The notes beneath the pieces were generated by a model. It made no database searches. It worked only from the letters and a program-made list of their open reading frames with translations, and had not been told where the DNA came from. 64,000 nt of DNA from Mesorhizobium sp. B2-4-15. GTDB taxonomy: Bacteria > Pseudomonadota > Alphaproteobacteria > Rhizobiales > Rhizobiaceae. Shown here one piece after another: positions 30,357 through 39,084 of the stretch (position 1 is the stretch's first letter; each line of letters begins with the position of its first letter). The stretch lies in NCBI RefSeq assembly GCF_006658505.1, contig NZ_VFUZ01000007.1:62001-126000 (forward strand). The letters run 5' to 3'. A program made the position numbers and the translations under genes.

Positions 30357-32465
30357 ATGCGCCCATCCATCCTCGATCCGCTGTTTGTCCCGATCACCTC
30401 GCTTGCCGGCGTCGGGCCGAAGGTCGGCGCGCTGATCGAGAAGGTGGTGACCGCCGATCTCGGCGATCGCGCCGCGCGTGCCGGCGATCTTCTGTTCGTG
30501 CTGCCGCACACCGTCATCGACCGCCGCAACCGGCCCGGCATCGCGCTTGCCGCCGAAGGCGCGATCGTCACGCTCGAGGTGCGCATCGATCGCCACCAGC
30601 CGCCGCCGCGCGGCAACAGGTCGGTGCCCTACCGGGTCTTCGCGCATGACGATACCGGCGAAATCGGCCTGACCTTTTTCCATGCCCACGCTGCCTATCT
30701 CGAAAAAGCAATGCCCGTGGGCGAGCATGTCGTGGTCTCCGGCCGCATGGAATGGTTCAACGGCCGCCCGACCATGGTCCACCCCGACCACATAGCGCTG
30801 GCCACTGAAGCGGAGAACCTCCCGCTCGTCGAACCGGTCTATCCGCTCACCGCCAGCCTCTCGGGCAAGGTGCTGCGCCGCGCGATCGGTCAAGCGCTGG
30901 CGCGCGTGCCCGATTTGCCAGAGTGGCAGGATGGCGCTTTCATGCGCCGGCACACCTTTCCCGCCTTCGCCGATGCGCTCGCGCGCATCCACAACCCGGC
31001 GGATCCGATCGACGTCTCGGTTGAAGGCGCGTCCTGGCGACGCCTCGCCTATGACGAATTTCTGGCAGGTCAGGTCTCGCTGGCGCTGGTCCGGGCAAAG
31101 GTCCGCCGGCTGTCCGGTCGTCCTTTGGTGGGTGACGGCAGCATCGTTGAGAAACTGCGCGCCGCCCTTCCCTATTCGCTGACATCAAGCCAGGAATTCG
31201 CGTTCGCCGAAATCAATGCCGACCTTGCCGACCCCGAACGCATGCTGCGGCTGCTCCAAGGCGATGTCGGCTCCGGCAAGACCGTGGTCGCGCTGCTGGC
31301 CATGGCGCGCGCCGTCGAGGCCGGCGGCCAGGCGGCACTGATGGCGCCGACCGAAATCCTGGCGCGCCAGCATCTGGCGACGATCGCGCCGCTTGCCGCC
31401 AGGGTCGGGCTGCGCATCGCCATCCTGACCGGCCGTGAGAAAGGCCGCGAGCGCACCGATACGCTGGCCGGACTGGCAAGCGGCGAGATCGACATCGTCG
31501 TCGGCACCCACGCGCTGTTCCAAGAGACTGTCGCCTTCCATGATCTGGTGCTGGCCGTCATCGATGAGCAGCATCGCTTCGGCGTTCACCAGCGGCTTGC
31601 CATCACCGCCAAGGGCGACGCGCCCGACATGCTGGTGATGACCGCAACCCCCATTCCACGCACGTTGGTGCTGACCGCCTTCGGCGACATGGACGTGTCG
31701 AAATTGACGGAGAAACCTGCCGGCCGCCAACCGATCCGCACCGTCACCTTGCCGTTGGACCGGCTCGACGAACTGGTTGGCCGCATGGTCGACGCCGTCG
31801 CCGGTGGCCAGAAGATTTATTGGATCTGCCCATTGGTCGAGGAATCCGAAGAGATCAAGCTGATGTCGGCAGAGGACCGTTTCGCCTCGCTGAAACCGCT
31901 GTTCGGCGACCGGATCGGCCTCGTCCATGGCCGCATGAAGGGCGGCGAGAAAGATGAGGCGATGCGTGCCTTCAAGCAGGGCGAGACGCGCATCCTGATC
32001 GCCACCACGGTCATCGAGGTCGGCGTCGACGTGCCCGACGCCACCGTGATGGTCATCGAGCATGCCGAACGCTTCGGCCTTGCCCAATTGCACCAGCTGC
32101 GCGGCCGGGTCGGGCGTGGCGACAAACCCTCGTCCTGCGTGCTGCTCTATAAGGATCCGCTCGGCGAGACCGCAAAACGCCGGCTGTCGGTGATGCGTGA
32201 GACCGAGGACGGTTTCCTGATTGCCGAGGAAGACCTGAAATTGCGCGGCGAAGGCGAATTACTGGGCACCCGCCAGTCCGGCACGCCGGGTTTTCAGGTG
32301 GCGCGCATCGAGGCGCATGCCGATCTGCTCGAGGCTGCCCGCGATGATGCGAGACTGATCCTGTCCCGCGACCCGGAGCTGCAATCCGACCGCGGCGAAG
32401 CGCTGCGCCTGCTGCTCTATTTGTTCGGGCGCGACGAGGCCGTGCGGCTTCTGCGCGCCGGGTGA
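30357..32465 (+). CDS. recG: ATP-dependent DNA helicase RecG
   Basis: 702 residues (E. coli 693). N-terminal wedge/OB region (about 1-230) with 'LAGVGPKVGALIEK', then SF2 helicase motifs: Walker A 'GDVGSGKTVVALLA', DEQH box ('VIDEQHRFGVHQR'), 'MTATPIPRTL', 'ATTVIEVGVDVPDA' and 'QLRGRVGRG'. It remodels stalled forks and Holliday junctions. The 3' end overlaps the convergent DUF502 gene by 49 bp. Confidence 0.96.
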   Translation: MRPSILDPLFVPITSLAGVGPKVGALIEKVVTADLGDRAARAGDLLFVLPHTVIDRRNRPGIALAAEGAIVTLEVRIDRHQPPPRGNRSVPYRVFAHDDTGEIGLTFFHAHAAYLEKAMPVGEHVVVSGRMEWFNGRPTMVHPDHIALATEAENLPLVEPVYPLTASLSGKVLRRAIGQALARVPDLPEWQDGAFMRRHTFPAFADALARIHNPADPIDVSVEGASWRRLAYDEFLAGQVSLALVRAKVRRLSGRPLVGDGSIVEKLRAALPYSLTSSQEFAFAEINADLADPERMLRLLQGDVGSGKTVVALLAMARAVEAGGQAALMAPTEILARQHLATIAPLAARVGLRIAILTGREKGRERTDTLAGLASGEIDIVVGTHALFQETVAFHDLVLAVIDEQHRFGVHQRLAITAKGDAPDMLVMTATPIPRTLVLTAFGDMDVSKLTEKPAGRQPIRTVTLPLDRLDELVGRMVDAVAGGQKIYWICPLVEESEEIKLMSAEDRFASLKPLFGDRIGLVHGRMKGGEKDEAMRAFKQGETRILIATTVIEVGVDVPDATVMVIEHAERFGLAQLHQLRGRVGRGDKPSSCVLLYKDPLGETAKRRLSVMRETEDGFLIAEEDLKLRGEGELLGTRQSGTPGFQVARIEAHADLLEAARDDARLILSRDPELQSDRGEALRLLLYLFGRDEAVRLLRAG

Positions 32466-33169
32466 GGTCCTAGCGGCGGGTTGGCCACCGTTCCGTTGAT
32501 CGGCTCGCCATTCAGCGTCACCATCTTGGTTTTCACTTCCGGCGCTACTAGGCCAGCCGATACAATCAGTTTTGCGCCGTCCTCGATCGTCATGTCGAGC
32601 AGCACGATGTCGGACTTCGGCACATACATGAGGAAGCCGGTCGTCGGATTAGGCGTGCAGGGCATGAACACGGCGATCAGCGGGTCGCCCTCCTGGTCAA
32701 GCTTCTCATTGATCTCTGTCTCCTTTTCGCTGGCAACAAACACCAGCGACCAGACGCCCTTGCGCGGATATTCGACCAGCCCAACCTGGCGGAACATGTC
32801 GCCCTTGTTCGACAGGACGGTCTCGAAAATCTGCTTCAGCGAGCCGTAGATGCCGCGCACCAGCGGCATGCGGCCAAGCAGGCGCTCGCCGAAACCCACA
32901 ATGGCGCGGCCGACAATGTTGGCGGCGAAGAAGCCGATCACCGTGATCAGGATAAGCGCGACGATCAGCCCGAACCCGGGCACCGGGAATGGCAGGTAGG
33001 TATCGGGGCTGTAGCGTGCCGGAATATAGGGTTTTACCCAGGAATCGACCCAGCTGATGAACGACCAGGCGATATAGGCGGTGATCGCCAAGGGCGCGCA
33101 GACGATGAAACCTGTGAGGAAATAGTTCCTCAGCCGGGTCATGCCGGAGGTCTTCGGAGCATCGGACAT
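32417..33169 (-). CDS. DUF502 inner-membrane protein
   Basis: 250 residues, two transmembrane helices (about 16-38 and 62-88). DUF502 motifs: 'LRNYFLTGFIVCAPLAITAYI', 'PGFGLIVALILITVIGFFAANIVGR' and 'IYGSLKQIFETV'. The C-terminal tail (about 230-250) is Pro/Arg/Ser-rich. The family is of unknown function. The last 49 bp overlap the 3' end of recG. Confidence 0.9.
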   Translation of the reverse strand: MSDAPKTSGMTRLRNYFLTGFIVCAPLAITAYIAWSFISWVDSWVKPYIPARYSPDTYLPFPVPGFGLIVALILITVIGFFAANIVGRAIVGFGERLLGRMPLVRGIYGSLKQIFETVLSNKGDMFRQVGLVEYPRKGVWSLVFVASEKETEINEKLDQEGDPLIAVFMPCTPNPTTGFLMYVPKSDIVLLDMTIEDGAKLIVSAGLVAPEVKTKMVTLNGEPINGTVANPPLGPHPARRSRTASSRPNK

Positions 33170-33207
33170 GGTTCACCGGAGGCGCGGGTTGCAACGCAAC
33201 ATTAGTG

Positions 33208-33222
33208 AACCGGAAGCCGGTT
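33208..33222 (-). promoter_or_regulatory. Short inverted repeat upstream of the DUF502 gene
   Basis: AACCGG-AAG-CCGGTT lies about 38 bp before the DUF502 start, between that gene and the HigA relic. It could be an operator or hairpin; no assignment is possible. Confidence 0.25.
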
Positions 33223-33250
33223 TGGAACTGCGAAGTTTTTAAAGGGCTTG

Positions 33251-33420
33251 TTATGCCGCGGCCCCGAGCGGTTCGATCTTCTCCAACTCAGGGGCGAGTT
33301 TTTTCGCTTCCGTCTCAAGCTCATAGGACTGCTGGAAGTTCATCCAGAACTGCGGGGAAGTGTTGAACAGATACTTAGCTTCGCTTAGGCCGATGGTGCC
33401 AAATCGAGGGTTTGTCGTCG
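33251..33420 (-). pseudogene. HigA-family antitoxin C-terminal remnant
   Basis: In one minus frame ending in TAA (33251-33253) a 56-codon stretch reads EAKYLFNTSPQFWMNFQ, then QSYELETEAKKLAPELEKI. This matches the C-terminal part of HigA antitoxins, where a helix '(L)AKYFGTSPxFWMNLQ' precedes a charged tail. The N-terminal helix-turn-helix half is missing because the frame runs directly into the end of glmS (stop at 33422). No higB toxin gene is found on either side. It is best read as a decayed, non-functional fragment left by a lost toxin-antitoxin insertion. Confidence 0.72.
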
Positions 33421-33421
33421 C

Positions 33422-35245
33422 CTACTCCACGGTCACCGACTTCGCCAGGTTGCGCGGCTGGTCGACGTCGGTGCCCATGAACACGGCGGTGAAGTAGGCC
33501 AGCATCTGGATCGGCAGCGCGTAGATGATCGGCGAGATGATCTCGGGCACGTCCGGCAGCACGATCGTCTCCATCGTCTTCACGCTCGCCTGCGCCGCCC
33601 CCCTGCTGTCGGTGATCAGGATGATCTTGCCGCCGCGCGCCGCCACCTCCTGCATGTTCGACACGGTCTTTTCAAAGATGCGGTCATGCGGGGCGATGAC
33701 GATGACCGGCATGTTCTCGTCGATCAGCGCGATCGGTCCATGCTTCAATTCGCCCGCCGCATAGCCCTCGGCGTGGATATAGGAGATCTCCTTGAGCTTC
33801 AGCGCCCCTTCCATGGCCAGCGGGAAATTGGTGTCGCGGCCGAGATAGAGCACATCGGAATAGCGTGACAGCTCCCGCGCGATGCGTTCGATCTGCGCCT
33901 CGAGCTTGAGCACCTGGTTGGCATAGCGCGGTGCTTCCGAAAGCGCCCGCACCAGGATCTTTTCCTGCTCCGTCGAGATCGCGCCGCGCGCCACGCCGGC
34001 GCGCACCGCCAGCGAGGCCAGCACCGACAGCTGGCAGGTGAAGGCCTTGGTCGAGGCGACGCCGATCTCGGGGCCGGCAAGCGTGGGCAGCACGACGTCG
34101 GATTCGCGCGCCATGGTCGATTCGCGCACATTGACCACGGCGCCGATCCGCATGCCGGCCTTGCGGCAGTAGCGCAGCGAAGCCAGCGTGTCGGCGGTCT
34201 CGCCCGACTGCGAGATGAAGAAGGCGGCATCGTTGCCCGACAGCGGCATCTCGCGGTAGCGGAACTCCGAGGCGACATCGATGTCGACCGGCAGCCGCGC
34301 ATAGCGCTCGAACCAGTATTTGCCGATCAGGCCGGCGAGATAGGCGGTGCCGCAGGCCGAGATCGCCAGCCGGCCGATTTTGGCGAAATCGAACGGCAGG
34401 TCGAGCGGCTTCGACACGCCGGAGACGAAATCGACATAGTGGGCCAGCGTGTGCGAGATCACCTCTGGCTGTTCATGGATTTCCTTCTCCATGAAATGGC
34501 GCCGGTTGCCCTTGTCGACCATGAAGCTGGTCGACAGCGATTGTTGGCGCTTGCGGTCGACCTTTTCGCCGCCGATGTCGAAGATGGCGACGCCGTCGCG
34601 GCGCACCACCGCCCAGTCGCCGTCCTCGAGATAGGTGATCGAGTTGGTGAACGGGGCGAGCGCGATGGCGTCGGAGCCCAAAAACATCTCGCCATCGCCA
34701 TGGCCGACGGCGAGCGGCGGTCCGTTGCGGGCGCCGACGATCAGGTTGTCGTCGCCCCTGAACATGATGGCCAGCGCAAAGGCGCCCTCCAGCCGCTTCA
34801 GCGCCTGGTGCGCGGCCTCGATCGGCTGCAGCCCCCTGGCCAGTTCGCGCGCCACCAGATGGGCGACGACCTCGGTGTCGGTTTGCGAGGCGAAGCAATA
34901 GCCGTCGCGCGTCAGCTCATCGCGCAGTTCGGCGAAATTCTCGATGATGCCATTGTGGACGATGGCGACGCCTTCGGAGAAATGCGGATGCGCGTTGGTC
35001 TCGTTGGGCACGCCATGCGTTGCCCAGCGCGTGTGGCCGATGCCGATGGTGCCGTCGAGCGGCTCGTCCCTGAGCCGGCGCTCGAGATTGACCAGCTTGC
35101 CCTCGGCGCGCCGGCGGGCAAGCTCGCCACGCTCGATGGTGGCGACACCGGCCGAGTCATAGCCGCGGTATTCCAGACGCTTCAGCGCATCGACGATGAG
35201 CGGCGCAACCTGCGAGTGGCCGACGATCCCAACGATACCGCACAT
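33422..35245 (-). CDS. glmS: Glutamine-fructose-6-phosphate aminotransferase (isomerizing)
   Basis: 607 residues. The mature N-terminal Cys2 nucleophile follows Met1 (MCGIVGIVG). The class II glutaminase spans ~1-215, followed by two SIS sugar-isomerase domains (about 285-425 and 460-600) with 'ISQSGETADTLASL' and the C-terminal 'QPRNLAKSVTVE' end that reaches into the active site. It makes glucosamine 6-phosphate, entry to UDP-GlcNAc. No glmS ribozyme is expected in this group and none was seen. glmU lies 660 bp upstream of its start, same strand, with an oppositely oriented MAPEG gene between. Confidence 0.96.
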   Translation of the reverse strand: MCGIVGIVGHSQVAPLIVDALKRLEYRGYDSAGVATIERGELARRRAEGKLVNLERRLRDEPLDGTIGIGHTRWATHGVPNETNAHPHFSEGVAIVHNGIIENFAELRDELTRDGYCFASQTDTEVVAHLVARELARGLQPIEAAHQALKRLEGAFALAIMFRGDDNLIVGARNGPPLAVGHGDGEMFLGSDAIALAPFTNSITYLEDGDWAVVRRDGVAIFDIGGEKVDRKRQQSLSTSFMVDKGNRRHFMEKEIHEQPEVISHTLAHYVDFVSGVSKPLDLPFDFAKIGRLAISACGTAYLAGLIGKYWFERYARLPVDIDVASEFRYREMPLSGNDAAFFISQSGETADTLASLRYCRKAGMRIGAVVNVRESTMARESDVVLPTLAGPEIGVASTKAFTCQLSVLASLAVRAGVARGAISTEQEKILVRALSEAPRYANQVLKLEAQIERIARELSRYSDVLYLGRDTNFPLAMEGALKLKEISYIHAEGYAAGELKHGPIALIDENMPVIVIAPHDRIFEKTVSNMQEVAARGGKIILITDSRGAAQASVKTMETIVLPDVPEIISPIIYALPIQMLAYFTAVFMGTDVDQPRNLAKSVTVE

Positions 35246-35500
35246 GCAGACAGTCCCCGATTGCCCATGGAAAACCAGCGCTATTTAGGGATGGCCGGCC
35301 TGCCGCGAAAATCACATTGCATTTCGCCCCGTGTAACGGAACGCTTCAGCACGCATGCACCATGACAGACCGCTCTTGCAAGCTGGTTACCGCTATTGTT
35401 CAGGTTTTCGCGATGTTCCTGCGGCCAGCATCGTTTTGCGCGATATTGCTGGCGACCGGCCATGCTCCGTATAGAATTCGTCCGCAAGGAGGAATGCACC

Positions 35501-35896
35501 ATGGAACGCTATTACCCGGTGGCTGCGATCACCCTGCTTTGCGGCCTCATGATATTCGGCATGGCCCTGACGGTCGCCCGCACCCATTCCACGACCGGAA
35601 TACTCGCCCCGGCCATGACGGGCGACCCGCGGCTCGAGCGGGCGATCCGGGCGCACTGCAACACGATCGAATGGCTGCCGATCTTCCTCCCGGCCATGTG
35701 GCTGTTCGCCATCTACTGGAGCCCTGCCTGGGCCGCCGGCCTCGGGCTCGTCTGGCTGATCGGACGCATCGCCTATTTCGTCGGATATCTTTCCGCGCCG
35801 TTGAAACGGTATCCTGGATTCTTCATCCAGTCACTGACGGCCTTCGTGCTGCTTCTCGGCGCGCTTGGGCGAATTATCTATCTATGGCTTGCGTAA
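35501..35896 (+). CDS. MAPEG-family membrane protein
   Basis: 131 residues from the ATG at 35501, preceded by a strong AAGGAGG. Four hydrophobic helices; the conserved 'GDPRLERAIRAHCNTIEWLPIFLPAMWLFA' stretch (R-x-x-R-A-x-x-N-x-x-E) is the MAPEG signature for glutathione-dependent membrane enzymes. It lies between glmU (minus) and glmS (minus) on the opposite strand, so it is probably an insertion in an ancestral glmU-glmS arrangement. The function in bacteria is unassigned. Confidence 0.86.
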   Translation: MERYYPVAAITLLCGLMIFGMALTVARTHSTTGILAPAMTGDPRLERAIRAHCNTIEWLPIFLPAMWLFAIYWSPAWAAGLGLVWLIGRIAYFVGYLSAPLKRYPGFFIQSLTAFVLLLGALGRIIYLWLA

Positions 35897-35905
35897 TAGC
35901 ATTGC

Positions 35906-37273
35906 CTATTCCGCAGCCTTCTTCTTCGCGGCCGCTGCCGAAGCAAAGCGCTCGCGCAATTCCTTGCCCTTACCGGGGATCGTCTTCTGGCGAGCCCGGC
36001 CGAAGGCCAGCGCGTCGTCGGGCACATTTTCGGTGATGACGCTGCCGGACGCGATGTAGCCGCCCTTGCCGATCGACACCGGGGCCACCAGCGACGAGTT
36101 CGAGCCGATGAAGGCGCCCTCGCCGATGTCTGTGAAGAATTTCGAATAACCATCATAGTTGCAGGTGATGGTGCCGGCGCCGATATTGGCCGCCGCACCC
36201 ACCCGGGCATCGCCGATATAGGTCAGATGGTTGACCTTGGCGCCTTCCTCGATGATGGCCTGCTTGACCTCGCAGAAATTGCCGACCTTTGCCTTGTTCC
36301 TGAGATCCGCACCCGGCCGCAGCCGTGCGAACGGCCCGACATCGCAATTGGACGCAATGCTGGCGCCTTCGATGTGGCTGAAGGCGTGGATCTTGGCGCC
36401 GCCCGCGATCTTAACGCCCGGGCCGAACCAGACATTGGGTTCGACGATCGTGTCGGCGCCGATCTCGGTGTCGTACGAGAAATACACCGTTTCCGGCGCG
36501 ACCAAGGTCACGCCCGACAGCATGGCTTGCTCCCGCCGGCGCTGCTGCCAGAGACCTTCGGCCTGCGCCAGCTCGGCACGGTTGTTGATGCCGAGCGCAT
36601 TCTCGAAACTGGCTTCGGTGGCGACCACATCGAGACCTTGCGCGCCGGCGATCTCGACGATGTCGGTGAGGTAATATTCGCCCTTGGCATTCTGATTGCC
36701 GACCGCATCGAGCAGTTTCAGCGCATGCTTGCCCGCAATCGCCATCATGCCGGCATTGCAGAAGGTGATCTTCTTCTCCGCCTCGGAGCAGTCCTTTTCC
36801 TCGCGGATGGCGATCAGCTTGCCGCCTTTTTCGACCAGCCTGCCATAGCCGTTTGGAACGGGCGGACGGAAGCCGATCACCACGACGGCCGCGCCTTCGG
36901 CGAGTTTCAGCCGCGCCAGCGTCAGCGCTTCCGCATCGATAAGCGGCGTGTCACCGAACATGACCAGAATGTCGTCATGACCCCTCGATATCGCTTCACG
37001 TGCGGCAAGAACGGCATGCGCCGTACCCAGGCGCTCCTCCTGCACGAAGGTCTCTGCCTTCGGTGAGAATTTCGCCATCACCTCGCGCATCTCTTCCGCG
37101 CGATGCCCGATTACGATCGCCTCGCTGCTGGCGCCGGCGGCTTCGGCCGCCTTCACCACGTGAGCCACCATCGGCAGCCCTGCGATCGGGTGCAGCACCT
37201 TCGGCAGCGCGCTCTTCATGCGCGTACCTTCGCCGGCGGCGAGAATGACGGACAGGCAGGATCTCTGGCTCAT
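35906..37273 (-). CDS. glmU: Bifunctional UDP-GlcNAc pyrophosphorylase / GlcN-1-P acetyltransferase
   Basis: 455 residues. N-terminal uridyltransferase with '[18 protein letters not shown]' and '[11 protein letters not shown]'. The C-terminal left-handed beta-helix shows hexapeptide repeats and the acetyltransferase motifs 'RLRPGADL', 'NFCEVKQA', '[11 protein letters not shown]' and '[13 protein letters not shown]'. It completes UDP-GlcNAc synthesis after GlmS. The C-terminal tail is Ala/Lys-rich. Confidence 0.96.
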   Translation of the reverse strand: MSQRSCLSVILAAGEGTRMKSALPKVLHPIAGLPMVAHVVKAAEAAGASSEAIVIGHRAEEMREVMAKFSPKAETFVQEERLGTAHAVLAAREAISRGHDDILVMFGDTPLIDAEALTLARLKLAEGAAVVVIGFRPPVPNGYGRLVEKGGKLIAIREEKDCSEAEKKITFCNAGMMAIAGKHALKLLDAVGNQNAKGEYYLTDIVEIAGAQGLDVVATEASFENALGINNRAELAQAEGLWQQRRREQAMLSGVTLVAPETVYFSYDTEIGADTIVEPNVWFGPGVKIAGGAKIHAFSHIEGASIASNCDVGPFARLRPGADLRNKAKVGNFCEVKQAIIEEGAKVNHLTYIGDARVGAAANIGAGTITCNYDGYSKFFTDIGEGAFIGSNSSLVAPVSIGKGGYIASGSVITENVPDDALAFGRARQKTIPGKGKELRERFASAAAAKKKAAE

Positions 37274-37362
37274 GGACGGACAACCATATGAAAGCGTTGG
37301 GAGTCAAGACAGGATAGCAGTGGCGCCATGCTGCACCAATGCGGTTAAATTCAGGTGAGATG

Positions 37363-37393
37363 GTGGAGCAACTGACTTTTAATCAGTGGGTCC
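37363..37393 (+). pseudogene. tRNA-Lys(UUU) anticodon-arm fragment
   Basis: The sequence from GTGGAGCA through ACTGACTTTTAATCAGT to GGGTC matches the D-stem end, complete anticodon arm and variable-loop start of rhizobial tRNA-Lys. The 5-bp anticodon stem (ACTGA/TCAGT, 37371-37387) is perfect, with loop CTTTTAA giving anticodon TTT. The D-stem 5' half is degenerate, and the T-arm (GGTTCGAAT...) and acceptor stem are missing, so it is not a functional tRNA. It lies between the ccdA stop and the glmU start. It may mark a former integration crossover at a tRNA anticodon loop. Confidence 0.7.
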
Positions 37394-37404
37394 ATCGGCG
37401 GTGG

Positions 37405-38151
37405 TTACCCCAGCCGCCCCAGCACCGGGAAATTCTCCAGCAGCCAGTACGATACCGTCTGCACCCCGCCGGTGAGAAAAAACACGCCGGCGACGACCAG
37501 CAATGCGCCGATTGCCTTCTCGACACGGCCGAGATGGACACGGAATTTGCCGAGGAAGCGCATGAAAGCTCCGGAAAAAAGCGCCGCGATCAGGAAGGGA
37601 ATGCCAAGCCCGAGCGAATAGGCAGCGAGCAGCAGCGCGCCCTCGCCCACTGTTTCGCGGCCGCCCGCCAGCGTCAGGATCGGCCCCAATACCGGACCGA
37701 TGCACGGCGTCCAGCCGAAGGCGAAGGCCAGACCCATGATATAGGCGGCAACGGCACTGGCCGGCTTGCCCTGCGACTGGAAGCGGGCCTCGCGCGACAG
37801 GAGCGGGATGCGCAGGATGCCCAGGAAATTAAGGCCCATCAGGATGATCAGCACGCCGGCACCCATCGCCAGCGGTTCCTGCCAGACACGCAGCAGCCGG
37901 CCGATGGTCGAGGCGCCGGCGCCGAGCGCCACGAACACGGTCGAGAAACCGAGCACGAAGGCGATCGAGGAATAGAGCAGCGCGCCGCGCGCGCCTTCCC
38001 TTGCCGTCACACCGGCATTGCCGCGAAAATCGTCGACCGAAACGCCGGCCATGTAGCAGAGATAGGGCGGCACCAGCGGCAGCACGCAAGGCGACAGGAA
38101 CGAGATGGCGCCCGCCCCGACCGCGCTGACATAGCCGATGTCCAATGCCAT
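37405..38151 (-). CDS. ccdA: CcdA-type cytochrome c biogenesis / thiol-redox membrane protein
   Basis: 248 residues from the ATG at 38151 (the hydrophobic N-terminus MALDIGYVSAVG fits the family). About six transmembrane helices carry the two redox Cys: Cys22 in 'LSPCVLP' and Cys150 in 'GWTPCIGP'. It passes electrons from cytosolic thioredoxin across the membrane to apocytochrome c or other periplasmic thiol proteins. No ccm or thioredoxin-like partner is adjacent. Confidence 0.9.
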   Translation of the reverse strand: MALDIGYVSAVGAGAISFLSPCVLPLVPPYLCYMAGVSVDDFRGNAGVTAREGARGALLYSSIAFVLGFSTVFVALGAGASTIGRLLRVWQEPLAMGAGVLIILMGLNFLGILRIPLLSREARFQSQGKPASAVAAYIMGLAFAFGWTPCIGPVLGPILTLAGGRETVGEGALLLAAYSLGLGIPFLIAALFSGAFMRFLGKFRVHLGRVEKAIGALLVVAGVFFLTGGVQTVSYWLLENFPVLGRLG

Positions 38152-38341
38152 TCCAAAAGCTCCGACTGTTCTGGCGACGATATAGCGGCACGCGGGTTCG
38201 TTCGCCAATCACCATCCTGTGGCCAACCACCATGCTGTGGCAAGTCATCGCGGGCGGGGGAAGAAAGGAGCCGCGCATGGCGTTGACACATCGAGGCCGC
38301 GATTTCCCGCGAGTCTCCAGATATCAGCCAGGGAGATTTCC

Positions 38342-38719
38342 ATGAAAACGATGACCGCAGCGCTGGCCGCGCTTCTGCTCGGCACCGTAGCATCCTTCGC
38401 CGCCGAGGCGTGGAAGGAAGCCGAGGCCGGTGGCACCAAGATCTACACCGACGCCATGGGCATGACGCTCTACACCTATGACAAGGACGGGAAAGGCAAG
38501 ACCAATTGCTACGACAAATGCGCCGCCAATTGGCGGCCGCTGAAGGCCGAGGCAGCCGCCAAGGCCAGCGACGGATGGACTGTTATCGACCGCACCGACG
38601 GCACCAAGATGTGGGCCTATGACGGCAAGCCGGTCTACACCTTCATCAAGGACAAGAAAGCCGGTGACATGAACGGTGACGGCGTCGCCGGCGTCTGGCA
38701 CGTCGTCAAGGCCGACTGA
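38342..38719 (+). CDS. Secreted small protein with Yx(FWY)xxD repeats (COG4315 type)
   Basis: 125 residues from the ATG at 38342 (GGGAG 7-8 nt upstream). A signal peptide covers about residues 1-20 (ALLLGTVASFA-AEA). Two related motifs follow: 'MTLYTYDKDGKGKTNCYDKC' and 'KPVYTFIKDKKAGDMNGDG', each Y/F-x-(Y/F)-D-x-D-like with a nearby W ('CAANWRPL'). The two Cys residues probably form a disulfide. The family is periplasmic, of unknown role. Confidence 0.85.
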   Translation: MKTMTAALAALLLGTVASFAAEAWKEAEAGGTKIYTDAMGMTLYTYDKDGKGKTNCYDKCAANWRPLKAEAAAKASDGWTVIDRTDGTKMWAYDGKPVYTFIKDKKAGDMNGDGVAGVWHVVKAD

Positions 38720-39084
38720 GCCTCAACACCCGTTCCCGCTTGCCGGCGGGACAGAGGTTGGTCGCCGCCCCCCATGCAGCGGCGGCCAGCTTCCTTTCGT
38801 GCACCGGGACATGTGGTCGAGGGCGGCACGCCAGGCGATTTCTCTCGACTCACCGGAAGAGCATCCGGTCATTTTCGCCGGCTTGCGGCCATCACCTCCC
38901 CTGACCGAAATTCTGTGATTTTCTTCATACACTCTAAGAGTGTATTCGCTGCGGACCGTCCGGCAATTTAGACGCCTCCCCTTGACCGGATGCAAAAGCG
39001 CGGCCATGTGAGCGACAAACAGAAACGAGATTTCGTCGCGCGCAGCGGAATTCTTCTGGCGCATCACAGCAGATAAGAGACCTC
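38720..39084. other. Intergenic region upstream of topA
   Basis: 365 bp. The only strong structure is a perfect 8-bp inverted repeat with a 3-nt spacer at 38927-38945. No gene was called. plsY and dprA, which in my recollection commonly precede topA in Rhizobiales, are not adjacent here. Confidence 0.5.
38927..38945. promoter_or_regulatory. Palindromic operator-like site
   Basis: ATACACTCTAAGAGTGTAT: arms ATACACTC / GAGTGTAT (8 bp, perfect) around TAA, 140 bp upstream of the topA start. The symmetry and spacing are typical of a dimeric helix-turn-helix protein's operator. The regulator is unknown. Confidence 0.45.

Noticed and set aside
26408..32465. mfd and recG region as a possible defence island
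   Set aside because: Both are core repair helicases with standard architecture, adjacent to sdhE; no defence-associated genes are present.
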